NCBI GenBank assembly: GCA_951799425.1
Contig: OX637410.1
Coordinates: 2,108,001-2,172,000, forward strand
DNA length: 64,000 bases
From: Ilex aquifolium
Taxonomy: Eukaryota > Streptophyta > Magnoliopsida > Aquifoliales > Aquifoliaceae
Direction: 5' to 3'
In this document: piece by piece, positions 42,585 through 54,141 of the stretch
Layout: every line of letters begins with the position of its first letter
Position numbering within the stretch: position 1 is the stretch's first letter
Made by a program: the position numbers and the translations under genes
Notes under the pieces: generated by a model
The model's input: only the letters and a program-made list of their open reading frames with translations
What the model was told of the DNA's origin: nothing
Database searches by the model: none

Positions 42585-44852
42585 TGTAACACCCCGTATT
42601 TTATTTTATATATGTATATAGATATATAGTAAACCATTGTAGTAAAATGGGATATGTGTATTAATAGTAGGAATAAATATTAGGGAGACAAATGGATGGA
42701 GAAGTTTGAGTTTCGAATGTGTGTAAACTTGAGAAGAGGGATTATGGAGGTTTCTAAATATTTTTAGGTCAAAATAAGTTCTCAATTGAATCCGGAAGGT
42801 CGAAAAACCTTGGGAGAGGTGATATGGGGTGTATTAGAAGTTAGGAAGGAATTTGGAGTTAAAACACATTTTGGAGAAAATTTGGGTATAAAGGATTTTG
42901 GACACTGTCTACTATTTCGATCATAACTTTTTATCCTTAAGTCCAATTGATCTGAAATTTTTACAGTAGATATTAGACAGCTAGGGCTACAAAAGTGTAT
43001 CTCATGAAAATTCTCCAATTCGAGCTCTAAATAGGTGAAAATTGCTCTGGAAGTTGGGACAGAAAACTGGGACCGAGAGTTGCCAGCGTCCGGACGCCCA
43101 AGGAACCGTCCGGACGGTACCATTTATATATACCCAGATCAGTTCGCGATTTTCCCCAATTCTTGCCTTCTAAATACACCAAAACCGTCTCCTTCACCCA
43201 TTTTCCCCATTTCTAACCCTAGAGAGCTTTGGGGGAGGAAGAAGGAAGGGGATTCTCACCTCAAAGTAGATCAAATCCTCAAGGTCTTCACACCAAACTA
43301 AGGAAGAGGTAGGGGTTTTCTCTCACTCTCTCACATTGAGGCTAAGGCTATATATATATATATATGTATGTATATACATATGTCTCTTTCTCTAAATCTT
43401 GGATATGTGTTAGAGAAATCTTTGATTCTTTATATTTTTGCAATCAATGCCATGTTTTGAACTATGTGATGGTTTGGTAACCATTTTATCTTTCTTTTTC
43501 ATCTTCAATCATTGATTGGTAAGGAAAATAGACTTTTCTCTTGGTAATTCCTTGGTTTTCACTTTCAACACTTAGAGTTTTATATTGTGCAACAAATGAT
43601 GTTTATAATGATCTCTTGCATTTTTCTTGGTTGGTTATTGACAATGTCACATGCTTAAATTTGGGGATTTTGGATAAATGATTGGAAATGGAGATAAATA
43701 TTGGGATTGTATTCTTGGTTGGGTTGCTTGTGATACACATTTGTGAGAGGTTCCTTGTAAGGATGCTCACCCCTTCCCAAGAGGTTCCTTGTAAGGATGC
43801 TTGGGAAGCCATGAAGTGATTTGTGAGAGGTTCCTTGTAAGGATGATCACCCCTTCCCAAGAGGTTCCTTGTAAGGATGCTTGGGAAGCCATGAAGTGAT
43901 TTGTGACAGGTTCCTTGTAAGGATGCTCACCCCCTTCCCAAGAGGTTCCTTGTAAGGATGCTTGGGAAGCCATGAAATGATTTGTGAGAGGTTCCTTGTA
44001 AGGATGCTCACCCATTCTCAAGAGGTTCCTTGTAAGGATGCTTGAGAATCAAAGAGGACCTAAACGGGGGGTGGAGGTTACCCTAAAGTATGCCACCTAC
44101 CCAAAGAATTGTTGGAAATTGTGAATGGAGGATTGGATTATATTTGGAAATGGTTTGCCAAATGTATAGTGGTTTCTTTTACTCATTCAATTACCGTTGT
44201 TTCCGTAAACTTGAGATCTATTAAATGGCACTGCTTTACTTCAAAAGTTATGTATGATATTTGTGAAATGAGACCGACCGTTTTAAATGCTTTTCTAAAC
44301 CTTGTATGGGTTTGAGAGAATTGTTCTACAGAGCTTTGTGCTCACCCCCTACCGCTAACATTTTTCAGATTACCTACAAGAGGAGGACGTAGGGGTCGAG
44401 GAGCCCGCTACTTGGGAGACTCCCCTGGACGGGAGTGTGGATCCCGAGGTGGACACCTAGAGCGACACTTTCTTTTGTTCTAGACTAGGATATTCATTTT
44501 GAACCTTGTAAAGTCTAGTATTTTGTTATTCCGCTGCAAGTGTACTTTAATTCTCTTGGAATGTAAATGCCATTGCTTGGCCTATTTTCTTTTGGGATAA
44601 TGTTAAGGATAGTATAGATGATAAATAGAAATGTTATTGCTATTGGATGGTTAAATGGACCCGGTGTGGTCAAGTGAATAGAATTGCACAGGTTGTGATT
44701 TTTGGGTGGAGCTTCCTGTACAAAGGAGACTCTGCCCAAATTTTGTTAATATTAAGAATGTTTCTTATTTGATGGATATATATTTAGTTGCTCTCATGAC
44801 ATAAATGGTTTCATAGTGTAATGCCGTCCAGGGTGGTATTTGGGGCGTTACA
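42585..44852 (+). repeat. 3' LTR of element G
   Basis: Nearly identical to the 5' LTR. The palindrome pair is at 43086-43118. The conserved module at 44371-44460 has a single change near its end (GCC to ACC). Followed by AACTA. Confidence 0.95.
44371..44460 (+). other. Conserved 29-codon LTR module (G 3' LTR)
   Basis: As in the 5' copy, with the last residue changed from Ala to Thr; TAG stop conserved. Confidence 0.5.
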
Positions 44853-44854
44853 AA

Positions 44855-45500
44855 CTAGCAATGCACCACGTGCATTGCACATAAATTTTTTTTTTAAACA
44901 TTTGATAAACTACATAAAAAAATCTAATTATGCAACTAAATTAGATATTTTCTCATATTTATCATACTTAAACTATTTGTATTATTTTCATAACTATAAA
45001 CATCAAATTGACTCATTTTTTGTGATTCTTCCATACGAGCTACCAAGTAGTAAGAATTATAAATTTTTATTTTCTTATTTTTTTTTTTGTCTTTCTTGTT
45101 TTTACTTTGTGCCTCAATATTTTTTTACCAAATTATTTTGATTGTGAATGAAGACAAAAACTATATATATTTAGGCATTAGAGATGATAGTGTATCAATA
45201 GAGTTGTCAACCTTTATTAATATTGGGATTTTGGAAAAAATAAATAAATATTTTTTTATATATTATGTTAAACATAACATAACTATTCAAAAGTTTTGCA
45301 AAGATAGAGAGATTTATATGATTTGTTAGATATTAGTTTGTTATTTAAAAATATAGGGACATAATAGTAATTTGTGTATTTAAATACAAAATGATATGTT
45401 AGTCATTATAGTTTTTTATAAGGACAAAATAGTGAATCAAAAGTTTTTCATGCTAAGGTACTTTTATTAGTAGTATAAATATAAATATAGATAGTATAGA
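44855..45500 (-). mobile_element. Small Helitron-like element (646 bp)
   Basis: On the minus strand it begins TCTATACTATCTATATTTAT (at 45500) and ends with an 8-bp-stem hairpin CAATGCAC-GTG-GTGCATTG directly followed by CTAG. The flanks are A on the left and T on the right of the plus strand, as expected for insertion between A and T without target duplication. It encodes nothing recognisable. Element G inserted at its very end (target AACTA overlaps the CTAG). Confidence 0.5.
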
Positions 45501-45585
45501 TATATACATATACTAGTTGGTGCACACATGTGTTGCATGTGGACAAATTCAAGATGACACATACATAATATATTATAAATACATT

Positions 45586-45586
<1 letters not shown>

Positions 45587-45635
<49 letters not shown>
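45587..45635. repeat. (TA)n(GA)n microsatellite
   Basis: TATATATATATATATA followed by about 13 GA units and GGGG. Confidence 0.9.
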
Positions 45636-45644
<9 letters not shown>

Positions 45645-47112
45645 AAATGGTCTCTAATATTCTGATTAAAAAATTTGTCAAAAACTTAGTATAAAAAATA
45701 ATTAGAATTAACTATCTATGACCATAACATTTTCAAGATTAATAAAATTCAACAAAACATTTGGATTGATACAAAAATTACTTTTTTGACCAACCTATAG
45801 CTACCAAACCATATGCATTTCCCTAAACGAAAACAATCCACAAGAAATTCCATTAGATGGTTAGGATCGTATTTTAGATGACTACTGATTGTAGCAAAAA
45901 TATACATTAGAATCTAATATAAATTGTAGTGCTTAGTTAGGAAAATTAGACGATATGAATCGTAGTTCTTAGTTACGAAAAGAAAACAAACTTAAGAACA
46001 TCTTCTTGAGCAAAAAGGAGTCAATTCCATAACATATATTTGCGTATATAATAAAGTACGTAGAAATGTAGCATTCAAGTATTATTGAAATTTTAACAAT
46101 GAATACATGGGAAAATGCTATCCGAGAGTGAGGTAGAAGAGGCCACTAAAAGTTACAAGGATAATCTTCCTTGACACATGTCATTGGTAATGTGTTAAGA
46201 GGTGAGAGACGTGAAGACATTTGTTGTTCATATAAGAAATAAGATCTTGATGTTACATTCATAGAAAAACCAACTTGAATTAAAAAGGCAGGCCAAATTC
46301 AGAAATATAATATTCTTGTACTCACATTTATTTCTGACATCATTTGTCAAACTTTAAACTTCTCTCCCTCAAGGATTTAACACGTTACTTCCAATCATGC
46401 TATCTATTCCATCAAATAAGACATCGTAACTTCAAAAACTTCATCCCCAAGTCAATAAAGAACTAAAGGTTGGTCACAATATGAGCATCTGGTCATAACA
46501 TACACAAGGTACCTGAAACATTAGCCTAAAAAAAAAGGCTTATTTGAGATATAAACAAAATGCAGATTTATGCACATGCAAACTATGTCAAAATGATTAA
46601 TATAAGCTACAAATAGATCGTATATGGAGTTTGTGATATGCCGAGGCAGCAAAAGAAATGTCATACTCCACCCATATATATTTTGGCCATGTTGTAATGT
46701 TGGCACCAATTCACTGAAGAAGAAATTTATCAGAAAGAATCCAAATATATTTCCTTACTTTAAATAGCCCTCGCACATGCTCAATTGGATTTTTGTACAA
46801 CTTTTTAACCATTTAGATATTCATGAAACAACCCGACACAAAGTGGATGCGAGCATATGTTTACGTTCTGGTGGAATTCACCTGTAAAATAAGCCCCATT
46901 TTTTCATTTATAAGCATTTTCCCATACCCTCCACTAATGGAGCATCATAATTTTTTTTTTGCTCAAGCTATAGAAACACTTTGCAGTAATGTGTACAATT
47001 CCAGAAGAACCATCAAACACAAATTAAACCAATGAGAAAGGAAAAATTATACAAAAAATTGTACTACTGCACATGCTAATATTACATGTTTAAAAGGGAC
47101 AGTGTTCCTCAC
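45636..47112. other. Unassigned AT-rich sequence
   Basis: No supported gene, RNA or terminal repeat. Short open frames here have no recognisable motifs. Confidence 0.4.
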
Positions 47113-47430
47113 TTGAAAAGATGCTTGAAGTCTTGCGTTCCCAAAACCCGCAAATCATCCGGTAGAGTTTTAACCTGCACATAAAGAGAGGAGTTTAAGT
47201 ATTTTGTTAAAATACCTCCCGGGGGAGGTGTGGTGTAAAGGGATATTGAAATCTAAGAAAAATAAAAACTATACCTCCTCTATTGTAGATGCATTATCAG
47301 TTATAGGAAAACATGCATACAGGAACCTCAAAAGCTATAGATGTCACTAAACCAAGGATCTCAAGAGGAGTGTCCGACCAAACAAAATATTTTGTGGAAC
47401 ACATCTTCCTCAAAGACAGAGACCTTTTAG
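47113..47430 (-). pseudogene. SPB1-like rRNA methyltransferase gene fragment, two exons
   Basis: On the minus strand, sequence from about 47430 to 47275 reads SLRKMCSTKYFVWSDTPLEI then LGLVTSIAFE and, after a small frame disturbance, ITDNASTIEE. It ends at a GAG|GTATAG donor. After about 100 bp and a GTGCAG acceptor the next exon (47174-47113) reads VKTLPDDLRVLGTQDFKHLF and ends at CAA|GTGAGG. Order and motifs match the segment just after the catalytic domain of plant SPB1/FtsJ-type 2'-O-ribose rRNA methyltransferases (FIWS.NPL...LG, EE.K.L..DL..LG..DFKH). The catalytic domain and the rest are absent. The retained intron shows DNA-level capture rather than retroposition. Confidence 0.55.
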
Positions 47431-48028
47431 ATCAATCTTAAGTTCCATATCTTGTTACTGATACTTCTAGAAACAATCACAAAGTGATCTACATTTATTT
47501 AGATGAAGTATAAGAACATACATATAAGGATATTACTTCAAAATCCATAATGATGAACAACAAAACCCAGCTCAAAGAGAAAACATCTAGAGGATTATTA
47601 TAAACGATACTAATTTACACAACAATAATCACATAGCCAGGTACATCAAAAAAAAAAAGGTATGAAATTTATTAATCCAGGGTTATTAAGAACATAAAGA
47701 TAATTTACCAAAAAATTCACTTCTACTATTCATCATCCTCTAATTGATATCCATTTCTTCAAAAAATTGCATGGTATTTTGCAATTGCATTTGTCAAATT
47801 CAGGGACTGATATTTTTGATAGCCGAGCCAAGCAGGTTTAAGTATTTTGTTTAAATTGGAAACCTTCAAAAATATGGTAGGAGTAGTAAATCTTATAGGA
47901 TGGAATTGAGCAACATAATACACAAGATTTTTTCAAATGCTTGAGAAAGGACAGTCATCCATCTATAAGTTATCCACTCAAATGATAATCAATGAGACAA
48001 TATCATGCGGAAAAAAAAAAAAAAAAAC
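47431..48028. other. Unassigned AT-rich sequence
   Basis: No supported gene. Ends in a poly-A run (about 48010-48027) that abuts the truncated integrase tail of element I. Confidence 0.4.
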
Positions 48029-48350
48029 CAGCTCAATTGTCAAGGGTGAATGACGTATTCCATGTGTCAATGTTAAGAAAGTGCAGATCTGATACAACAC
48101 AAGTCGTGGATTTGGAGGGAGTTGAAATTCAAGATGGAGTAATATATGAAGAACAACCGGTGAAGATTCTCGATACCAAGGAGAAGGTGCTTCGCAATAA
48201 AGTAATCCAACTGGTGAAAGTTTAGTGACAACATCATGGGATAGAGGAAGCTACCTAAGAACCAGAGTTGGAGATGCGAGAGAAGTACCCTCATTTGTTC
48301 TCTACTTAAGGTAAGTTTCGAGGAGGAAACTTTCTTTAAGGGAGGTGGAT
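48029..48350 (+). pseudogene. Truncated integrase tail/chromodomain (element I)
   Basis: [39 protein letters not shown] and LVKV, then TAG where W is expected (LW in other copies), then QHHGIEEAT, TAA and EPELEMREKYPHLFST. It ends with a decayed hairpin (AAGTTTCGAGGAGGAAACTT, 48313-48332) and polypurine tract (48338-48349). Everything 5' is lost. Confidence 0.75.
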
Positions 48351-50096
48351 TGTAAATCCCCACATTCTTATCTTTATATAGTAACATAATTATTTTGAAA
48401 TGCTAATATATGTAATGATGTACGCATGAACTATGTAGATTGCAAGAGTATAAATAAAAATTTTAGGCGAGGTAATAGGGTATGTAGTAGAAGTTAGGAA
48501 GTATTCCGGAGTTAAAACACATTTTATATAGAATTTGGGTAGGAAGGATTTTGACACTGCCTTAGTATTTGGACCATAACTTTTTACCCTGATTTCCGTT
48601 TGATTTGAAATTTTTACAGTAGACACTATACGTCCAGGACTACAAAAGAGTATTTCACGAAAATTTTCCAAATCGACCTCTAAATAGGCCAAAACTTCAT
48701 TGTAAGTTAAGAAAAAAAAATGGGAGTCCATTCGAACGTGAAGATTTGTTCGAACGTGAAGATCTGTTCGAATGACAGTTTGTCTCAGTACTTTTGTGTC
48801 TGATAGAACTCTGATGGAAAAATAAAAGTACTGGAAGCAACTAAAGTTCGAACGTCATTATGACGTTCAAACATGAGGTTACAATTCTGAGTATCAGATT
48901 TGCGACGAGTGGACTATTTCTCATATTATAAATACCTAAGGACACCTCCCTTAGCCCCATTTCATCAATTTTAACCCTAGAGAGCCTTGGAAAGCAAGAA
49001 AGAAGAAGAGAAACATGAGATTAAGGGGGGATTTTCACATTGGAACGGATCAAACCCTCTAGTTTTTCACACAAAACTACGGAATCAAAGTAGGGGTTTC
49101 TTCATAATCTTGTTCATTGAGGCTTGGGTTTATTTATATGTTATGAAATCCTTGCTTCTTGATGTTCTTGCAAATCATATCATGTCTTGGATAAAGTTAT
49201 CTTTGATAGCCATAAAGATTCTTGTTCTTGTGACCAAAACCCTAGTTTTCAAGAAATATAGATTTTTAATCTTGATATTCCATTGTTCTTGATTTAAAAA
49301 CTCTAGTGTTTTGTTTCAACAATAAAATTATATTTCTTGATGATCTCTTGCTTATTTTTCTTGAGTGGTTCAGTTGAAAAAATATCTGTGGAATTATGGT
49401 TCTTGATTTACTTGTGATTTGATAAATTGGTTTGGTATTGTATATCTTGTGTGGATATTTTGATGAACATGAGTGACCATTGACCGGGTATCGTAGAGTG
49501 GGTAGTTGCGTTTCTTACTCCGAGTGGGTTTGAAGGTTCCCTACCACTCGTAGTGGTGTTGGTTCCTTACAAGGACCAAACCACTATTTGCTCACGGGTA
49601 TCGAGGCTGAGGGCGAGTATACTATTCCTGGGTTGGATTCGTCACTACCGATGCGTCGGTATATGCCCTTCCTAAAGATGTGTATCATTGCGAGGATTGG
49701 GTGGGTGTGTGTGTGCCATGATATTCTCAATGTGTGTATTCATGCGAAGTCTTAATATATACCTGAGATACAATGTGGGTAATGGTTTATTGTTTGAAAA
49801 TTGATTTTACTTTTTCATTTAAATTTATTGATATTGCGTAAACGTGAGATCTGATGAAATATCACTGTTTTATTTAAAAAGTTATATGTGATATTTGTAA
49901 AATGAGACCGACCTGTTTTATACGTTTTCAAAACCTTGTTCGAGCTTGGGAGGATTTTCCTACAGAGCTTAGTGCTCATCCCCTACCAACAACATTTTTT
50001 TTGCAAAGTTTGGGTTAGAGGAAGAGCTCAGATTTGAGGAGCAGGTGCATTAGGAAGCTCAAAAAGAGGGGAACAGGGATTCTGAGGTGGAAGTTT
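48351..50096 (+). repeat. LTR I (old), left part
   Basis: Begins with a decayed TGTAAATCCCCAC. It has degenerate GTTCGAACGT palindrome remnants (about 48728-48870), TATAAATAC at about 48929, a CAAA|GTAGGGG donor at 49090, type II intron sequence, a lost acceptor and a decayed conserved module (about 50009-50096, LEEELRFEEQVH then TAG for W). Solo LTR F interrupts it, and it resumes at 62378. Confidence 0.8.
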
Positions 50097-51573
50097 TGTA
50101 ACACCCCGAATTTTCTTTTATATATTTATAGAGATATATATATATAGTAAATAATATTTATAAAGATGTAGATATATGTAGTGACATAAGAATAAACCGT
50201 AGGAATAAATGCTATGGAGACAATTTGATTGGGAAGTTACGTGTCGAAGATGTTTAAACTTGGAAAGGGTGATTAGACAAGTTTCTAAAAGTTTTTAGGT
50301 CAAAATAATGATTCCATTGAATCCGGAAGGTCGAAAAACATTGGGAGTGGTAATATGGATGTATTGGAAGTTAGGAAGTATCTCGGAGTTAAAATACACT
50401 TTAGCGAGAATTTGGGTAAAAATGGGTATTGAACACTACTTAGTGTTTTGACCATAACTTTTTATCCTTAAGTCCAATTGATCTGAAATTTTTACAGTAG
50501 ATAGTAGACATCTAGGGCTACAAAAGTATGTCTCATGAAAATTTTCCAATTCGACCTCTAAATGGTTCAAAAACTGCATTGGAAGTTGAAACAAAAATCT
50601 GGAAGTCAAATCGTACCGGTACGCGTACCGGTACGCCCGATAGAAACCAGCCCGATCCGACTGCGGGTCTTTCTCCATTTCTTCCACTATAAATACTTAA
50701 GGCCGACTATTTGAGCCTCATTTCACCCATCAAAACCCTAGGCACCCTTAGAGAGCAAAAGAGGGAGAGAAAAACACAAAAATTGGGAGAGATTTACAAG
50801 ATCAAAGCCTAGTTTTCAAGATTTCACTTCTCCATCCATTCCCTCTTCTATAATTTCACTTCACCCTCACTTAAACCTCTTAGAACCAAAAGAGAAAGTA
50901 GTAAGGGAGCAAGAAAAAGGGGAAAAGGGAGTCTTTAAAGCTTGGGTTGCTAGAGATACTTGGTTGAGGTAGGGGATTTCTTCCTATGTTCTTACATTGA
51001 GGCTAGGGCTACATTATATGTATTCTTTTGGTTTAAAATCATATGTACTTGCTATTAAATACATGATTCTTGTTCCTCTTGAAATAAATGCCATGTTTTG
51101 AACATTGTGATGGTTGGGTAACTATTAAACTTCTCCTTTTCATCTTCAAACCTTGGTTTTAAAGAGAAATGGACTTTTCCCTCTATTTTCCCTTGGTATT
51201 GCTTTCAAAACTTTAGTGTTTGATATTGTACACCAAAATGTTACTCATGATGATCTCTTGCTCATTTTCTTCCATCATATTATGAAACATTATATTAGAA
51301 ATTGTGGAATTTGGTAATTCCTTGAAATGTTGATGAATTGAGAATATGTTGGTTTCCTCAATTGTATGGTTGTTGTGAGGGACTTGGATTGCCTTCGAGA
51401 GATGTCGTAGAGTGTTAGAGGTTAGTCTACCCCAGTGGGGGGTGAGATGGTTTCCTAGCACTTGTAGTGGGTTGTCATTTGGTAATGAAACCACTATCGT
51501 TCACTGGAGTTCGAACGAGGGATAGTATAATTTTCCTAGGAAGGGACTCGTCACTGCCATTGGGATGGTAGAC
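50097..51573 (+). mobile_element. Solo LTR F, left part
   Basis: TGTAACACCCCG start, flanked on the left by AGTTT (50092-50096), matched by AGTTT at 62378-62382. Two CGTACCGGTACG palindromes (50612-50635), TATAAAT at 50688-50694 and a donor at 50969 (TTGAG|GTAGGGG). Element E interrupts it at 51574. The total solo LTR without E is about 2258 bp. Confidence 0.92.
50612..50635 (+). promoter_or_regulatory. CGTACCGGTACG palindrome pair (LTR F)
   Basis: Two perfect 12-bp palindromes back to back, 52 bp upstream of the TATA box. The same motif as LTR A, which has eight copies. Confidence 0.65.
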
Positions 51574-54048
51574 TGTAACGCCCCAATCTCCGGGGGTCCT
51601 ATATTAACCGTTGACCACCCGTCAACCCGCGGAAATAACCATGGATGTCACTCAACCTAACACCACGGTAGTAGCATCCCCTTAACCGGGATCTTAATTC
51701 ACCATTGTTAACCGGATTCGATTATTCATTTGGGTTCAACCAATATTCGATATACCATGATTTATACTCCATTTACATCATTGGAGGGAAAGGAAACGTA
51801 GATTGAAAATAGGGCGAAGCAGTGTGAAAATCTGAAAATTTTGAAGAGAGTACCGGTACCCAGTACCGGTACCATTCAGTACCGGTACCCGGTACCGGTA
51901 CTATCAACCCACTGGAAAGGGGGTACCGGTACCATTCAGTACCGGTACCCGGTACCGGTACTGTCAACCCACTGGAAAGAGGGTACCGGTGTCCTGTACC
52001 GGTACAATTCCGTACCGGTACCCAGTACCGGTACCATTCAGTACCGGTACCCAGTACCGGTACTCTCTGCCCAGTTTTGCCATTTTCAACCATTTTTCCT
52101 TTCCAATCCATTCAAAACCCTTCCCAACTCATCAAATACATGTTTGACAAGGATTTCCATATAAAATATGGTTTATACAAGTTCTATTACAATTGATTCC
52201 ATACATTTACATATCAAAATGGAATTCTTTTCAAAAGCTTTTACAAAACAACAATAAAAGCCACAAGTCGGCTTTCTTCAACCTTGGGGCTCGAAATGGG
52301 AGCCGTCCGCCGGTGTGAACCCCGCACCTGAAATGTTTTTCCCACAAAGGGTGAGCCACGCTCAATAGGGTATTTCCTAATGAGGCTACTCCCCAACCTA
52401 TATGCATATGAAATGTTCACATGCCACAAAACCACAATTCATAACATTCCAAGCAAGGAAATATATTCAATGATGGGAATTGCAATGTCATGCTATGGAA
52501 TGAGGTGAGACCCACTCATGCATATCAACCGAGCCCTTCCCGGCTCCTCTACACATGCAAGTGCCAATGTGTACTAATCCGTCATTGATGTTGCACATCA
52601 AATGATTTTTCATTCTAGGGTCTTTCTTGGGGTGGATATTTATGGACTTACACCAACGGCACCCAACCGACACGGAATTCATGGACTTCCACCAACGGTT
52701 CCGCGTACACCGACACACTTTATGGACTCTTATACCAACGGAGTGCGTATCCAATCACCGGGTCTCTCACCCGAGGGATAGTCTAGCCCTTCTTGCTACC
52801 CCAACCCTAACAACCATGCAAACCGTGCGACTCGACTAGGTCATCGACCCGTCTTACCCGAGCCCACTCGTCATCCACCAAGCGTGGTGAAGACAACCAC
52901 CATGCACACACACCCACTAAGTGCAATGCTCCCGTGCATATGAAATGTGATGTCTCATTTCAACAATATTATCATGTTCAATATGCTATGAGTAACACTT
53001 GAACATTCTAATCATATTTCACATATTTCATGGCAATTTATATCATAAGCATATAATTCCCATTATTCCCTACAATGTCAATATATTACAAACACGTATA
53101 TATATATCAACATTTTATCTTGGACAACACCCAAACATGTCATCACATAATCAAGTAATAACATACTTCAAATCTCATGGCATAATGTAAGCACATAGCA
53201 TGCCCACAATTCACATAATCCAAGAATCACATTGGAACAATTTCATATACCCAATTTTACCCAAATCAAACAAAAGGGGCAAGAGATACACAACCAATCA
53301 TCCTACCCATTTCATTAAAACATTCTAGGTTTGGAATGAACCTTAGTAGGAGGAAACCCTACCTCTTGTAGCGTGTAGAATAACCGTAGGAAGCCTCCAA
53401 AACCCGATCCTATCCCAAAGCCCTAGCCTCCAAAAATCCCGTCCTTGGATTCTCTCCAAAACCCGACCTCCTTGGTATGGTTTTGTAGCCCTTGGCGAGG
53501 AGAACGACTTTTGTTCTTGGCCCGAGTGGATTTGAGCTCTCAATGGGTGTAGATCGTAGAGAGAAGGTGGAGAAGACTTGCTCTTTCCCTCTCTTCCTCT
53601 CACGTTAAAACCGGCTGAGCAAATGGGGAGAGAAATCTGATTTTCTCCCCTTTAAATACTCTTTAAATGCTTGGCCCACAATGCGCCACACGGCCCTTAT
53701 TTTCCGGGTCCGTTTTAACCCCGAAACGATTAAATTTCGCTCCTGTTCAAGTTCAAAATATTTTTATTTTAACTTGCCGTCATTTATTTCCCAAAATTTA
53801 AAATTTTAAATCAGAATCTCGTTTTTGGGTCTCCCGAGGCTCGACCGCCTCGTAAAACGCGAAAAATCCGACTAACTCGGAATTTAATGAAATTTGACAG
53901 GGTAACTAGTTTTCGCGAGACGAATCCAACGGTGAGGTTCATTTCGTCATCCAATTTCTAGAAAATTTCAGGTTTACAACCTGTACCATAGTGGCAATTT
54001 ACCATTTTGCCTTTTTTCACAACAGTTCAAATTTTCTCGGGTTTTACA
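51574..54048 (-). repeat. 3' LTR of element E (2475 bp)
   Basis: Sense termini TGTAAAACCCGAG...GATTGGGGCGTTACA. TATA-like TATTTAAAGGGG near 53650, predicted intron 53362-52328 (AAGAG|GTAGGG donor, CATTTCAG acceptor), palindrome array 51850-52063 near its 3' end. Confidence 0.96.
51850..52063 (-). repeat. GTACCGGTAC array, 12 copies (E 3' LTR)
   Basis: Perfect palindromes at 51850, 51863, 51879, 51892, 51923, 51939, 51952, 51996, 52012, 52025, 52041 and 52054, in three blocks separated by TATCAACCCACTGGAAAG-type spacers. Unlike the other families, this array lies downstream of the predicted splice acceptor, in the transcribed LTR tail. Confidence 0.85.
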
Positions 54049-54061
54049 TTCTTCCCCCCTT
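54049..54061 (-). promoter_or_regulatory. Polypurine tract of element E
   Basis: Minus strand AAGGGGGGAAGAA directly before the 3' LTR. It is preceded by GAATTTCGGGGACAAAATTC, the element E counterpart of the hairpin seen in the non-autonomous elements. Confidence 0.85.
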
Positions 54062-54141
54062 AAAAGAATTTTGTCCCCGAAATTCACACACTCATGCACA
54101 ACTACCACATGCATATGCCACAGTCATATAACACTAAATGA

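Larger units (their letters stand above)
37379..44852 (+). mobile_element. Element G: young, nearly non-coding LTR element (7474 bp)
   Basis: LTRs 37379-39646 and 42585-44852 (each 2268 bp), with AACTA at 37374-37378 and 44853-44857. Primer site 39651-39662, polypurine tract 42572-42583. The 2.9-kb interior has no substantial open frame, only relics. I count about seven to eight differences between the two LTRs, so insertion is recent despite the lack of genes. This is the profile of a large retrotransposon derivative mobilised in trans. Confidence 0.95.
45513..47430 (-). mobile_element. Possible second Helitron-like element carrying a gene fragment
   Basis: On the minus strand a CATGCAACACATGTGTGCACC hairpin-like end is followed by AACTAG|T at 45513-45516, parallel to the first element. 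The opposite (TC) end is not identified, so the right limit given is only the last base of the gene fragment it may carry. Confidence 0.3.

Noticed and set aside
51850-52063. Cloning or adapter artefact, because GGTACC and ACCGGT are common restriction sites
   Set aside because: The arrays lie inside LTRs with correct boundaries, differ between copies, and occur at homologous positions in several LTRs.
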